A stretch of DNA of 64,000 nt from Myxococcales bacterium (GTDB lineage Bacteria > Myxococcota > Myxococcia > Myxococcales > JAKAPL01): NCBI GenBank assembly GCA_021807105.1, contig JAKAPL010000007.1, positions 1 through 64,000 on the forward strand, given 5' to 3'. Shown here piece after piece: positions 48,024 to 58,725 of this stretch. The translations under genes and the position numbers were made by a program. A model generated the notes under the pieces. That model was not told where the DNA came from and did not search any database. It saw only the letters and a program-made list of their open reading frames with translations. Each line of letters opens with the position of its first letter. Position 1 is the first letter of the stretch.

Positions 48024-50212
48024 GCGATCTGCTCTTCGAGCTGGGGAGCGAGGAGCTCCCCGCCCGCTTCGTGAACCCCGCGGCGCGGGAGCTGCGCGAG
48101 CGGGTCGTCGAGGCGCTCGACGGCGCGCGGCTCTTCCACGGGGCGGCGCGCGAGTACGGGACGCCGCGGCGGATCGCGGTCCTCGTCGAAGGGGTGGCGG
48201 AGCGCCAGGCCGATCTCGAGCGCGAGGCGGTGGGGCCGGCCGCGAGGGCCGCGTTCGACGCCGCCGGCCAGCCGACGAAGGCGGCCGAGGGCTTCGCGCG
48301 CGGCCAGGGGGTCGGCGTCTCCGCGCTCGTGCGCGTCCAGACGCCGCGGGGCGAGTACGTCGCGGTGCGCGTGCGCGAGCCCGGCCGGCCGGCGGCCGAG
48401 GTGCTCCCCGGACTGCTCGAGTCGGCGATGAGGAAGATCACCTTCCCCAAGGCGATGCGCTGGGGAGCGGTGGAGGTGACCTGGGCGCGGCCGCTCCAGT
48501 GGATCTGCGCCCTCTACGGGCGGACCCTGCTGCCCGTCCGGTACGGCGACGTCGCGAGCGGCGGGGCGACGCGCGGCCACCGCTTCCTCGACCCCGCGCC
48601 CGTCGCGCTCGACGAGCCTGCCTCGTACGCGGCGCGGCTGCGCGAGGCCCATGTCCTCGCGGCCTTCGACGAGCGGCGGGCGCGGGTGCTCGCGTTGGCC
48701 GAGGAGGCGGCGGCGAAGACGGGCGGCGTGCTCGTGCGCGACGATTCGCTGCTCGATCAGGTCGCGAACCTCGTCGAGTGGCCGGTCGCGATCGCGGGAG
48801 GCTTCGACCCCGGGAATCTCACGCTGCCGCGGGAGGTCCTGCTCTCGGAGATGAACGGCCACCAGCGCTACTTCGCGGTCGCCGGGGTGGACGGCTCGCT
48901 GCGGCCGGCGTTCGTGGCGGTCTCGGCGACTCCGGTGATGGATCCGGCCGTCGCGCGGCACGGTTACGAGCGCGTGCTGCGCGCGCGGCTCGCCGACGCC
49001 CGCTTCTTCTTCGACGAGGACCGCAAGGTCCCGCTCGAGTCCCGGGTCGAGGCGCTCGGCGCGGTCGTCTTCCAGCAGAAGCTCGGCACGAGCCTCGAGA
49101 AGGTCGAGCGGATCGGCCAGATCGCCGGCTGGCTCGCCGCCGCGGTGAAGCTCCCGCCCGAGGCCGCGGCGACGGTCCAGCGCGCCGCGCGGCTGTGCAA
49201 GGCCGACCTCACGACCGGCATGGTCGGGGAGTTCCCGGAGCTGCAGGGCGTGATGGGGCGCGAGTACGCGCGGGCGAGCGGCGAGCCCCCGGAGGTCGCC
49301 GCCGCGATCGAGGAGCACTACCTGCCGCGCTTCTTTGGCGATCGGCTCCCCGCCTCCCGGGCCGGCGCGATCGTCGGCGCCGCCGACCGGCTCGACACGC
49401 TCTGCGGACTCTTCGGGATCGGGAAGCCGCCGACCGGCGCCGCCGATCCGTTCGGCCTGCGGCGCGCCTGCCTCGGGATCATCCACGTCACGCTCGCCCA
49501 GGGGCTCCGCTTCTCCCTCGCCGCCGCGATCGGCCGGTCGATCGAGCTGCTCGCGGGCAAGCTCACGGTGGCGGCCGAGGACGTGCAGGCGCAGGTCCGC
49601 GCCTTCTTCGCGGCGCGGCTCGCGGCCCTCTGGTCCGAGGAGTTCCCCCTCGACCTCGTGACGGCCGTCCTCGCCGCCGGCTTCGACGACATCTGGGCAG
49701 CCCGCAAGCGGCTCGCGGCGCTCGCCGCGATCCACGGGTCGTCCGAGTTCCTCCCGCTGGCCGCGGCCTTCAAGCGGGCGGTCAACCTCCTCGTCAAGTC
49801 GGCGGAGAAGGACGAGAAGGTGGCCGTCCTCCTCGCCGCGGGGGCGGGGGCGCGCCCGAAGGAGGGGCCGCTCGATCGGGTGGATCACGAGAAGCTCGCC
49901 GAGGAGGCGGAACGGGCGCTCTACAAGGCGGCGCTCGCCGCGCGCCGGAAGGTCGAGGAGGCCGTCGAGCGGGACGACTACGCCGCGGCGCTGCGCGAGG
50001 TGACCGCGCTGAAGCCGGCGATCGATCTCTTCTTCGAGCAGGTCCTGGTGATGGCCGAGGAGCCGGTCGTGCGCCACAACCGGATCCTCCTGCTCGCCGC
50101 CCTGCGCGAGCTGTTCGCCGCCGTGGCCGACCTCTCGCAGATCCAGACCCCGCACGAGGGCGTCGCGCCCGCTCCCCCGCCGGCCATGGTCTCGAAAGGT
50201 GCGGCGAAGTGA
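48020..50212 (+). CDS. glyS: glycyl-tRNA synthetase beta subunit
   Basis: [48 protein letters not shown] start overlapping glyQ stop. Confidence 0.95.
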
Positions 50213-51165
50213 CGGTCCTCGACTTCGAGAAGCCCATCCGCGAGCTGGAGCGGAAGATCGATGAGCTCAAGGAGCTGGCGAGCGGGGAGGGGGTCGACTT
50301 CGACGAGGAGATCAGGAAGCTCGAGCGCAAGGCACGGCGGCTCCAGGTCGAGATCTTCAGCGATCTCTCGCCCTGGCAGATCGTGCAGCTCGCCCGTCAC
50401 GCCGAGCGCCCGTACGTCCTCGACTACGTCCAGTTCCTCTTCACCGACTTCGCCGAGCTGCACGGCGACCGGCGCTTCGCCGAGGACCCGGCGCTCATCG
50501 GCGGCTTCGCCCGCTTCGACGGCGAGCCGGTCCTCGTCCTCGGCCACCAGAAGGGGCGCAACACCAAGGAGAACCTGCTGCGCAACTTCGGGATGCCACG
50601 GCCCGAGGGGTACCGCAAGGCGACGCGCCTCGCCCGGCTCGCCGCGCGCTTCGGACGTCCCGTGCTGACCTTCATCGACACCTCGGGGGCCTACCCGGGC
50701 ATCGGCTCCGAGGAGCGCGGCCAGGCGCAGGCGATCGCCGAGTGCCTGGAGACCATGGCGGGCCTTCCCGTACCGGTCATCGCCACGGTCATCGGCGAGG
50801 GCGGCTCCGGCGGCGCGCTCGCCATCGGCGTCGGCAACCGGATCCTGATGCTCCAGTACGCTTATTACTCGGTCATCAGCCCCGAGGGGTGCTCGTCGAT
50901 CCTCTTCCGCGAGCCGACGCGGGCGCCGCGCGCGGCCGAGGCGCTCAAGCTCACCGCCGGCGATCTGCGCGGCTTCGGCGTCGTCGACGAGGTCGTGCTG
51001 GAGTCGCCGGGCGGCGCCCACCGCGACCCGGCTCGCACCGCCGAGAACCTCGGCCGCGCCCTGCGCCAGCACCTCGCCCAGCTCCGGGCGCTCTCCCCCG
51101 ACGAGCTCGTCGAGGACCGCTACCGGCGCTTCCGCGGCATGGGAGTCTTCGAGCAAGTCGAATGA
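50209..51165 (+). CDS. accA: acetyl-CoA carboxylase carboxyltransferase alpha subunit
   Basis: FEKPIRELERKIDELKELA, LGHQKGRNTKENLLRNFGMPRPEGYRKA, FIDTSGAYPGIGSEERGQA; GTG start at 50209. Confidence 0.96.
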   Translation: MTVLDFEKPIRELERKIDELKELASGEGVDFDEEIRKLERKARRLQVEIFSDLSPWQIVQLARHAERPYVLDYVQFLFTDFAELHGDRRFAEDPALIGGFARFDGEPVLVLGHQKGRNTKENLLRNFGMPRPEGYRKATRLARLAARFGRPVLTFIDTSGAYPGIGSEERGQAQAIAECLETMAGLPVPVIATVIGEGGSGGALAIGVGNRILMLQYAYYSVISPEGCSSILFREPTRAPRAAEALKLTAGDLRGFGVVDEVVLESPGGAHRDPARTAENLGRALRQHLAQLRALSPDELVEDRYRRFRGMGVFEQVE

Positions 51166-51212
51166 CCCTTGCCGCCGGGTGCGCGGCTCTGCTATTCCCC
51201 CGGCGATTCCCC

Positions 51213-51287
51213 GCGGGCGTAACTCAGGGGTAGAGTGCCATCCTCACACGGTGGAAGTCGGAGGTTCAAACCCTCCCGCCCGCACCA
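51213..51287 (+). tRNA. tRNA-Val(CAC)
   Basis: Cloverleaf: GCGGGCG/CGCCCGC acceptor, CCATC-CTCACAC-GGTGG anticodon arm (CAC), GGAGG-TTCAAAC-CCTCC T-arm, encoded CCA. Confidence 0.93.
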
Positions 51288-51318
51288 GGCTGCTGCTCGA
51301 CGTGCTCCGGAGGATGCC

Positions 51319-52668
51319 ATGGCGATCCGTTCTCCCGCTCGCGGGCTCGAAGTCGAGCCCTTTCGCGCCGTCCGCTACGCGGAGGGAGCGCCCGGCGGGC
51401 TCTCGCGACGGATCGCGCCGCCCTATGACGTGATCTCGCCCGCCCAGCGCGACGCGCTCGCGTCGCGCGATCCGCACAACGTCGTCGAGCTGATCCTCCC
51501 GCAGGATCGTCCCGGGGAGGACCGGTACGCCCGCGCGGGCAGGACGTGGCGGCAGTGGCTCGCCGAGGGCGTCCTTCGGGAGGACGCAGAGCCGGCCCTC
51601 TACGTGCTGCACCAGCGCTTCTCCTGGGACGGCGAGCCGCGGCTGCGCAGGGGATTTCTGGCGCGGCTGCGGCTGCGCGAGTTCGCCGACGGGGTCGTCC
51701 TGCCGCACGAGAAGACGCTTTCGGGCCCGAAGGCCGACCGGCTCGCGCTGTTCCAGGAGGTTCGCGCGAACCTCTCGCCCATCTTCTCGCTCTATCCCGA
51801 CGAGCGCGGGGAGGTGGACGCGCTGCTCGCCCCGGCCGTGGATCGGCTCCCCGACGCGGCCGCGAGCGGCGATGACGGCCATGGGCCCATCGAGAACCGC
51901 CTGTGGCGGGTCGGGGACCCCGGGGTCATCGGCCGGGTCCGCGAGGCGATGGCCGCGCGGCGCGCCTACATCGCCGATGGCCACCACCGCTATGAGACCG
52001 CGCTCAACTACGCGAAGCAGGCCGACGCGCGGCGGCCGGACCCCGGCGCGCCGCACCACTTCGTGCTCAGCTACTTCTGCGCGATGAGCGACCCGGGGCT
52101 CCTGATCCTGCCGACCCACCGGCTGCTCCATGGTCTCCCCGGCTTCGAGCTCGAGCGGCTGCTCGCGGCGGCCGGCGGCGAGTTCACGATCACGCCGATC
52201 CAGGAGGATCTGAAGGAGGAGGAGGGGCGGTCGCGGGTGCTCGCCGCCTTGCGCGAGGCCGGGGAGCGCCGGCCCAGCTTCCTCGCGGTCGATCGTGGCC
52301 GCGCCGCGCTCCTCTCGCTCTCGCCGGGGCTCCGGCTGGAAGGAATCGTCGAGCTTCCGAGGAGTTCCGAGGTCCGTGGCCTCGACGTGACCCTGTTGCA
52401 TGGTCTCGTCTTCCAGCGAATCCTCGGCCTCTCGCCCGCGTCGCAGGAGCGCAAGGAGAACCTCGACTACGTCAAGGACGCCGCCGAGGCCGTCGCCGCC
52501 GTCGCGGCCGGAACGGCCCAGGCCGCCTTCCTCCTGAACCCCACGCGGATGGGCCAGGTCCGGAGCGTGGCGGAGGCCGGCAAGGCGATGCCCCAGAAGA
52601 GCACGTTCTTTTATCCGAAGCTCCCATCCGGCCTGGTGTTCAATCCGCTCGTCCCTCTTCGCGCGTAG
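51319..52668 (+). CDS. DUF1015-family protein
   Basis: PFRAVRYAEG, APPYDVISPAQRDAL, HNVVELILP, IADGHHRYETAL. Confidence 0.88.
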   Translation: MAIRSPARGLEVEPFRAVRYAEGAPGGLSRRIAPPYDVISPAQRDALASRDPHNVVELILPQDRPGEDRYARAGRTWRQWLAEGVLREDAEPALYVLHQRFSWDGEPRLRRGFLARLRLREFADGVVLPHEKTLSGPKADRLALFQEVRANLSPIFSLYPDERGEVDALLAPAVDRLPDAAASGDDGHGPIENRLWRVGDPGVIGRVREAMAARRAYIADGHHRYETALNYAKQADARRPDPGAPHHFVLSYFCAMSDPGLLILPTHRLLHGLPGFELERLLAAAGGEFTITPIQEDLKEEEGRSRVLAALREAGERRPSFLAVDRGRAALLSLSPGLRLEGIVELPRSSEVRGLDVTLLHGLVFQRILGLSPASQERKENLDYVKDAAEAVAAVAAGTAQAAFLLNPTRMGQVRSVAEAGKAMPQKSTFFYPKLPSGLVFNPLVPLRA

Positions 52669-52768
52669 CCTTCGCGGGGGAGCCGCCGAGCCCCCGCACC
52701 GTCGTGGGAGCCGGCCGTGGGTGGGCGCGCTGGCCGGCGAGGAGGGGATGGATAGCGGCCATTCCTGG

Positions 52769-52843
52769 CCGCAGCCCAACCCGGTAAAGGGGCGGGCCGC
52801 GCTGCGTCTTCCGGACCGCCTGACGGCGCTCCTCGCCGGGGGC
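52769..52843 (+). repeat. diverged interspersed repeat, copy A
   Basis: CCGCAGCCCAACCCGGTAAAGGGGCGGGCCGCGCTGCGTCTTCCGGACCGCCTGACGGCGCTCCT similar to 59829-59906. Confidence 0.6.
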
Positions 52844-52908
52844 CTCGGCGATCGCCCCCACGGCTGGACCCTCGATCCTGCCCGGGCGGTGGTGGTGGGT
52901 TATGCTTC

Positions 52909-54741
52909 TTGAACGTGGATGCCGTGGAGCAGATGGGGGCGAATGTCGTGGCCGGCGGGGTGGCCTTCGAGGTCTGGGCGCCGCTGCCCGCGCGGGTCGA
53001 GCTCGTGCTCCTGTCCGGACCGCGAGCGGGGACTTGGCCGATGCGGCGGCGCTCCGATCACGTCTGGGTCGTGCTCGCCGAGGGCGTTGGACCGGGCGAC
53101 CGTTACTTCTTCCGGATCGACGGCCGGGACCGGCCGGACCCTTGCTCGCGGTCACAGCCGGAGGGGGTGCACGGTCCGTCGGCGGTCGTCGATCCGGCAG
53201 CGTTCCGCTGGACCGGGCGTCTCGTCCGCCCGGCGTTCGCCGCCCTCGTGATTTACGAGCTGCACGTGGGCGCCTTCACCGGGCCGGGGACCTTCGACGC
53301 CGCGGCCGCGATGCTCCCCGCGATCGCCGACCTCGGCTTCTCGGCGGTCGAGCTGATGCCGGTCGCCGAGTTCCCCGGCGGCCGCGGCTGGGGGTACGAC
53401 GGCGTCGACCTCTTCGCGCCGCAATCGACCTACGGTGGACCCGAGGGGCTGGCGCGGTTCGTCGACGCCGCCCACCGGGCGGGTCTCGTCGTGCTCCTAG
53501 ACGTCGTGATGAACCACCTGGGGCCCGAGGGCAACTACCTGGCCGAGTTCGGCCCGTATTTCTCGGCGCGCGAGAGGACGCCCTGGGGGCCGGCGATCGA
53601 TTTCGACGGACCTTCGGCGGGACCGGTGCGCGAGCACTTCCTCGCGAGCGCGCTCCACTGGATCGACGAGTGGCGGGTGGATGGCTTGCGCCTCGACGCG
53701 GTGCACGCGATCGTCGATCGTGGCCCGATCCACCTCCTCCGCGAGCTGGCCGGCCGGGTCGCCGCGCGCGTCGTCTCCGGGCGGGCCCCCTATGTGGTCG
53801 CGGAGAGCGACGACAACGACGTGCGGCTCGTCCGCCCGCCGGGGGAGGGCGGCTATGGACTGACCGCCGTCTGGGCCGACGACTTCCACCACGCGGTCCA
53901 CGCGCTCTTGACCGGCGAGCGGGCTGGCTACTACCAGGACTTCGGGACGGTGGGGCACCTCGCCGCCGCGCTCTCCCACGGCTTCGTCTACGAGGGCCAG
54001 TGGTCTGCCCATCGCGGGCGGGGACACGGCACGGTCGCGCGGGGCGAGCGGGTGGACCGCTTCGTGATCGCCACGCAGAACCACGACCAGATCGGGAACC
54101 GCGCGCGCGGTGAGCGGCTCTCGGCGATGCTGCCGTCCGACGCCGAGCGGCTGGCCCTCGCGATCACGATGATCGCGCCGGGCGTGCCGCTGGTGTTCAT
54201 GGGGCAGGAGTATGGGGAGCGCCGGCCGTTCCCGTATTTCACGAGCCATCCGGATCCGGCGATCGCCCGGTCGGTGACCGAGGGGCGCAAGCTCGAGTTC
54301 GCGCGGTTCTCGTGGACCGGTGCGCCGCTCGATCCACAGGACCCGGCGACCTTCGAGTTGGCCAAGCTCGACCGGGCCGCGGCGGGGGCCACGGGCCGCG
54401 GACTTCTGTCGCTCACCCGCGATCTGCTGCTGCTGCGCCGACGGCTCCCCGCGCTCGTCGATCCCGACCGTTCCCACGTGGCCGCCGAGGCGGACGAGGA
54501 CGGGCGGATGCTCCGCCTGTTGCGGGGACGGACCGGCGAGCGGCTGCTCGCGCTGTTCTCCTTCTCGTCCGATCCGCGGACCTGGGAAGGCTTTCTCCCC
54601 GACGGTGAATGGACCCCGGTGCTCGACGTCGCGGACGCCCGCTACGGGGGGCCGGGTGCCTCGCCGGATCGGCTGCGAGGTGGCCCCTGCGAGACGCGCC
54701 TGCCGCCGTATGGAGCGAGGCTGTACGTGGAGCGGCGGTGA
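52909..54741 (+). CDS. treZ: malto-oligosyltrehalose trehalohydrolase
   Basis: YELHVGAFTGPGTFDAAAAMLPAIADLGFSAVELMPVAEFPGGRGWGYDGVDLFAPQSTYGGPEGLARFVD; VDGLRLDAVHAI; NHDQIGNRARGERL. Confidence 0.93.
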   Translation: MNVDAVEQMGANVVAGGVAFEVWAPLPARVELVLLSGPRAGTWPMRRRSDHVWVVLAEGVGPGDRYFFRIDGRDRPDPCSRSQPEGVHGPSAVVDPAAFRWTGRLVRPAFAALVIYELHVGAFTGPGTFDAAAAMLPAIADLGFSAVELMPVAEFPGGRGWGYDGVDLFAPQSTYGGPEGLARFVDAAHRAGLVVLLDVVMNHLGPEGNYLAEFGPYFSARERTPWGPAIDFDGPSAGPVREHFLASALHWIDEWRVDGLRLDAVHAIVDRGPIHLLRELAGRVAARVVSGRAPYVVAESDDNDVRLVRPPGEGGYGLTAVWADDFHHAVHALLTGERAGYYQDFGTVGHLAAALSHGFVYEGQWSAHRGRGHGTVARGERVDRFVIATQNHDQIGNRARGERLSAMLPSDAERLALAITMIAPGVPLVFMGQEYGERRPFPYFTSHPDPAIARSVTEGRKLEFARFSWTGAPLDPQDPATFELAKLDRAAAGATGRGLLSLTRDLLLLRRRLPALVDPDRSHVAAEADEDGRMLRLLRGRTGERLLALFSFSSDPRTWEGFLPDGEWTPVLDVADARYGGPGASPDRLRGGPCETRLPPYGARLYVERR

Positions 54742-54787
54742 ACGCGCGACGGGCGCAACGTTGAGATGGGGCTCCGGCGACGGTACA

Positions 54788-55396
54788 ATGGCGCCGATGG
54801 CTCGTTGGCGCGCTCGGGAGCTCTGGTTCGCGGATTCCCGGGATCTCCTCGCGAACTATGTCTCGTCGGGGCCGGGGCAGCTCTTCTCTGCCTTGCCGGG
54901 CCCCCCCGAGCCCGGGACGTGGCCCGTGGGGCAGGTCATCCCGCTGGTCCTCGTCCTGCGGGACCGGATGCTGCGCATCCCGACTCACGGGCGCGTGCTC
55001 GCCGCGGGGGGCGACGGCGAAGGGCACTGGAGCGTGCAGATCGAGATGACGTCGATGCCCGAACGCCTCCCCGCCCGTTCGAGCGGGCGCGGTCCAGTGA
55101 AGGTCCGCGTGACGCTCGAGGACGGCCGGCGGCTCGACGCCGTCGCGAGGCGCATCGAAGCCGATACGCTCCAGTTGGACGTGGTCTTGCCGCCCAAGAG
55201 CGGGGAGATCATCCGCCTCGCGATCCGCCCTCCGGGCCGGCTCTGGCCCATCCGGCTCGTGGGCGAGCCTCGGGCCGGAACGGGGGGGAGCCGGGTCGTC
55301 ATCCTGTTCCGCGGACCGCGCGAGGAGATCGTCTGGGGCGCGCTCGCCGACGAGGCGACGAACCACCCGTCGCGGCTCATGCTCACGCCGGCGTGA
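54788..55396 (+). CDS. PilZ-domain-like protein
   Basis: SRDLLANYVSSGPGQLFSALPGPPEPGTWPVGQVIPLVLVLRDRMLRIPTHGRVL. Confidence 0.5.
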   Translation: MAPMARWRARELWFADSRDLLANYVSSGPGQLFSALPGPPEPGTWPVGQVIPLVLVLRDRMLRIPTHGRVLAAGGDGEGHWSVQIEMTSMPERLPARSSGRGPVKVRVTLEDGRRLDAVARRIEADTLQLDVVLPPKSGEIIRLAIRPPGRLWPIRLVGEPRAGTGGSRVVILFRGPREEIVWGALADEATNHPSRLMLTPA

Positions 55397-55416
55397 AGGG
55401 GCGGGGGCCTCGGCGC

Positions 55417-55604
55417 CTAGGAGGCTAATGTGAAATGGGTGCCGTCGCGAGAAAACCGAGACCTAAGGCGAGACGGGCGCCCGAGGAGTGAACCGCGTCA
55501 AACGTACTCTTTGCAGTACGTTTTGCAGCGAAGCGACGAGGCCGCCCGTCGCGAGCGAAGGGATCGGCTTTCGCAGCAGGCAGCCATTTCACGCGAGCCT
55601 CCTA
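55417..55604 (-). repeat. ~188-bp palindromic interspersed repeat, copy 2 (inverted relative to copy 1)
   Basis: Reverse complement closely matches 12850-13035 end to end; same terminal inverted repeats and central ACGTACT/AGTACGT hairpin. Confidence 0.9.
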
Positions 55605-56333
55605 CTGGCAGTACGAGGGGCCGAGGCCGCTCGGCGTGCACGTTTGTTGGTCGGGACAGGTCCCGCCGTCGTCGCAAAGATCCAGGCAGTAGCCCGGGCC
55701 GCCGGGATTCTCGGCGGCGCAGACCTGGTGCGGGCCGCAGAGCTCGCTGCGCGAAACGACGGCGGTCCAGCAGGGGACCGAGTTGGGCGTCAACGGCGGT
55801 TCGCACGAGGAGAGCTCGCCTCTCCGAGCGCCGGAGGGTACGCAGAGGCCGCCGAAGACGGGCACGCACGTCCCCGCGTCGCCGTCGCCCGCCGTGCAGG
55901 TGCCGCCATCCGGGTTGCACCTGACTGCCGTGCAGCTCCCGCCGCGGCAGCCCTCGTCGATGGTACAGTCCTGGTAGCTGTTGCAGCTCGCGCCCAGGCC
56001 GCCGCAGGTCGGCCCCCCGCTCGAAGTGCTGCCGCCGGTCGTCCCAGTGCCGCTGGTCGAGCCCGAGCCGGTCCCGCTCGTCGTCCCCGAGGTCCCCCCG
56101 CTGCTCGAACCGCCGATGGGCCCGCCGCTGGAGCTGCTCGATGTCCCGCCGCTGGAGCTGCTCGATGTCCCGCCGCTGGAGCTGCTCGATGTCCCGCCGC
56201 TGGACGCCTGGGAGCAGGGATCGTGCGATCCGCCGTCCACCTGGCAGTAGCTCTCGCCGGGGTCGTCGTAGGCCTCGACGCTCACGAGGCAACCGGCGAG
56301 CAGCGGCAGCACGGCGAGGAGAGAGAGACGCAT
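55602..56333 (-). CDS. Cys-rich lipoprotein with Ser/Gly/Thr linker
   Basis: LLAGC lipobox; (GGTSSSSS)n linker; Cys-rich C-terminal region ending PSYCQ; TAG stop lies in the repeat boundary. Confidence 0.75.
   Translation of the reverse strand: MRLSLLAVLPLLAGCLVSVEAYDDPGESYCQVDGGSHDPCSQASSGGTSSSSSGGTSSSSSGGTSSSSSGGPIGGSSSGGTSGTTSGTGSGSTSGTGTTGGSTSSGGPTCGGLGASCNSYQDCTIDEGCRGGSCTAVRCNPDGGTCTAGDGDAGTCVPVFGGLCVPSGARRGELSSCEPPLTPNSVPCWTAVVSRSELCGPHQVCAAENPGGPGYCLDLCDDGGTCPDQQTCTPSGLGPSYCQ
56121..56192 (+). repeat. 24-bp tandem repeat x3 (CCCGCCGCTGGAGCTGCTCGATGT) in lipoprotein linker
   Basis: Three consecutive identical 24-bp units plus a partial fourth. Confidence 0.9.
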
Positions 56334-56339
56334 GGGGTC

Positions 56340-57113
56340 CTACTCGTGTTCCGAATCCACGGGAGAGTGCCAGCCGGCGATCGCCCAGACGAGGCCCCCC
56401 GCGAGCAGGGCGGCGCCCCCGTAGAAGAGACCGTTCGCGGCGTACGCCTCGCCGTTGGCCGCGTCGAACTGCGACTGCGAGATCCCGTGGAGCCACCAGC
56501 CGACCCCGGGCCGCGGGGTATCGCCCGCGCGGCTGTTGCTCGCCACGATGGCCAGGATGCCGCCGGCGACCATGGCCGCGGCGCCGGCGCCGCCAGTGAT
56601 CCAGGCCCCGATGGGCGGGCCGGCGTGGCGCCGCGGCTCGGTGACGGCCGCCGCGGGGGCGGACGGCGTGGCCTGCGGGGCCGGAGTGGACGAGACGGCG
56701 GGCGGATGCGGCGGGAGCCAAGGCGCGGGCTTCGGCTCGGCCGCGGCGGGCGCCGTCACGAGGATGGGCTTGGGCGACGCCGCAGGGACGCTCGCGGCCG
56801 CTCTGGCTTTCGCGTTCATCTCAGCGATCAGCGCGAGGACCACGGCGCGGTTCTTCGCCTGCGGGAGGTGGCGCAGGTAGCCCCGGTAGAAGAACTCCGC
56901 TCGCTCCCAGCGGTGCAGCGCCCGGTAGCACTGACCGAGGTTGAAGAGCAGACCCGGGACCGGATCCAACTCGTAGGCCTGCCGGGCGTCCGCGAGGGCC
57001 TTGTCGAAGTCCCCGGCGTCGTACTCGACGATCGACCGCGCGGCGAGCCGGCGCGCCTCCTTCGCCGGAGAGGCGCCGGCCAGGACGATCGCCGCGATCA
57101 GGATCGCGGTCAT
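56340..57113 (-). CDS. TPR-containing membrane protein
   Basis: FDKALADARQAYELDPVPGLLFNLGQCYRALHRWERAEFFYRGYLRHLP tetratricopeptide pattern; TM segments. Confidence 0.7.
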   Translation of the reverse strand: MTAILIAAIVLAGASPAKEARRLAARSIVEYDAGDFDKALADARQAYELDPVPGLLFNLGQCYRALHRWERAEFFYRGYLRHLPQAKNRAVVLALIAEMNAKARAAASVPAASPKPILVTAPAAAEPKPAPWLPPHPPAVSSTPAPQATPSAPAAAVTEPRRHAGPPIGAWITGGAGAAAMVAGGILAIVASNSRAGDTPRPGVGWWLHGISQSQFDAANGEAYAANGLFYGGAALLAGGLVWAIAGWHSPVDSEHE

Positions 57114-57117
57114 CGGA

Positions 57118-58488
57118 TCACCTCCCGAACGGGTCGAGCATGCCGGTATTGTCGCCGGCCGACGCCGGGCGCCCGTCCGCGCCGCGCGTCCCGCGGCGCC
57201 CGGTCTTCCCCCGGGGCGGCCCTTCGGCCTCGCCGTCCGGTCTGGCGGATGCTTCTGGTTTTTCGACGGCCGGCGCCGCTCGCGGGGGGGCCGCGGCGGC
57301 GACGACCGGAGGCGTGGCGGCAGGAACGGGAGGCAGCTCAGGGTGGGCCTCGGGCAGCGGTGCCAGCGGGGCAGGCGCCTTGGCCTCCACCGGCGCCGCC
57401 GCGGCGGCCGGCGTCGGAACCGCGCTGGAATCCCTTCCCCCGCCCAGGAAATACCAGAGCGCCAGCAAGCCGACGACCACCCCGACCGCGGCCGCGATGG
57501 CCGGGAGCCACCAGCGAGGCCGCCCGGACGAGACGGGGATCAGCTCGAGGGCCGGCTCCGAATCCCCGGCGCGGGCCGCCGCCGCCCCGCCGCCGCCGAG
57601 CTTCCCGAGGGCCTCGACGATCTCGCCCGCGCTCTGGAGCCGCTTCTGCGGCTCCCGTTCCAGGCAGCGGTAGACGAGCTGGGCGAACGCGGGCGGGATC
57701 GCCTGCCCGCCCGGGGTCCGATCGGGCATCGCCTGCGGCGCGGTCGTGAGCTGCTTGACCATCAACTCGCCAAACGACTTGCCGCGGTACGGGAGCTGAT
57801 CCGAAAGCATCCAGTAGGTGACCACGCCGAGCGAATACAGATCGGAGCGGTAGTCGACGGGCCGGCCCGCCGCCTGCTCGGGAGACATGTACTCGGGCGT
57901 GCCGAGGATCATGCCGGCCCGGGTGTGGGGCCGTTCCTTCTCGCTGATCTCGGTGTTCGAGAGCTTCGCGATCCCGAAGTCCAGGAGCTTCGCGAAGTCC
58001 TTGTCCTCGCCGCGGTGGACGAGGAAGATGTTCTCCGGCTTCAGGTCGCGGTGGACGATCCCCTTGGCGTGCGAAGCGGCGAGCGCGGAGGCGACCTGGC
58101 CGATGATGTGGACGGTCCGCCCGAGCAGGAAGGGCCCCTCGGTCTCGCGGGCCTTCGCGAGATCGCGCCCTTCGAGAAGCTCCATGATGAAGTAGTTGTA
58201 ACCGCCCGGTTCCTCAACGAAATCGACGATCTCCACGATGTGCTCGTGGTTGATCTGGTTGACCGCCCTGGCCTCGTGGAAGAAACGGGCCACGACCTCC
58301 GGGTTGCCCGCGAACTCCGGCAGGAGGAGCTTCAGCGCCACCCTCCGGCCGAGCTTCTTGTGCTCGGCGAGGAACACCTGCCCCATTCCTCCGGAGCCGA
58401 GGAGGTCGAGGATCTTGTATGTCCCGATCTCGCTTCCGGGCGTCGGGATGGGTCGGTGGCCCGGATAGCTCGTGACGGTGTCTCCCAT
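57118..58488 (-). CDS. Ser/Thr protein kinase with C-terminal TM segment
   Basis: YKILDLLGSGGMGQVFLAEHKKLGRRVALK, IVHRDLKPENIFLV, LLDFGIAKL, GTPEYMSPEQ; start M at 58488. Confidence 0.93.
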   Translation of the reverse strand: MGDTVTSYPGHRPIPTPGSEIGTYKILDLLGSGGMGQVFLAEHKKLGRRVALKLLLPEFAGNPEVVARFFHEARAVNQINHEHIVEIVDFVEEPGGYNYFIMELLEGRDLAKARETEGPFLLGRTVHIIGQVASALAASHAKGIVHRDLKPENIFLVHRGEDKDFAKLLDFGIAKLSNTEISEKERPHTRAGMILGTPEYMSPEQAAGRPVDYRSDLYSLGVVTYWMLSDQLPYRGKSFGELMVKQLTTAPQAMPDRTPGGQAIPPAFAQLVYRCLEREPQKRLQSAGEIVEALGKLGGGGAAAARAGDSEPALELIPVSSGRPRWWLPAIAAAVGVVVGLLALWYFLGGGRDSSAVPTPAAAAAPVEAKAPAPLAPLPEAHPELPPVPAATPPVVAAAAPPRAAPAVEKPEASARPDGEAEGPPRGKTGRRGTRGADGRPASAGDNTGMLDPFGR

Positions 58489-58725
58489 TCGCGGACTCTC
58501 GAACGGCGCGGAATCTACCAGCCTCGGAGCGGCAGTGGCAAGGAGGCGATCGAGGGCGCCCAGGGGCTCGGACAAAGGGAAACCGTACGGGCAGGATCCG
58601 CTCTTAACTTCCACTCCTCGCGATCATGACGATCGACTCCAGAGGAGCGAGACGTTGATCACGCGGCTCGACAGATGCGTCACGGGGAGCGAAGCCTCGA
58701 CTCCTGGGAGCTGCCCGGCAGGCGA

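Noticed and set aside
52674-52697. Hairpin GCGGGGG-N10-CCCCCGC just after the DUF1015 stop as a terminator
   Set aside because: Plausible stem but no U-tract; in this GC range such stems are common, so not called as a feature.
55430-57749. ORFs starting inside repeat copy 2 (MKWVPSRENRD..., MNRVKRTLCSTF...)
   Set aside because: They read out of the palindromic element into antisense of lipoprotein and TPR genes; the corresponding frames in copy 1 continue into unrelated sequence.
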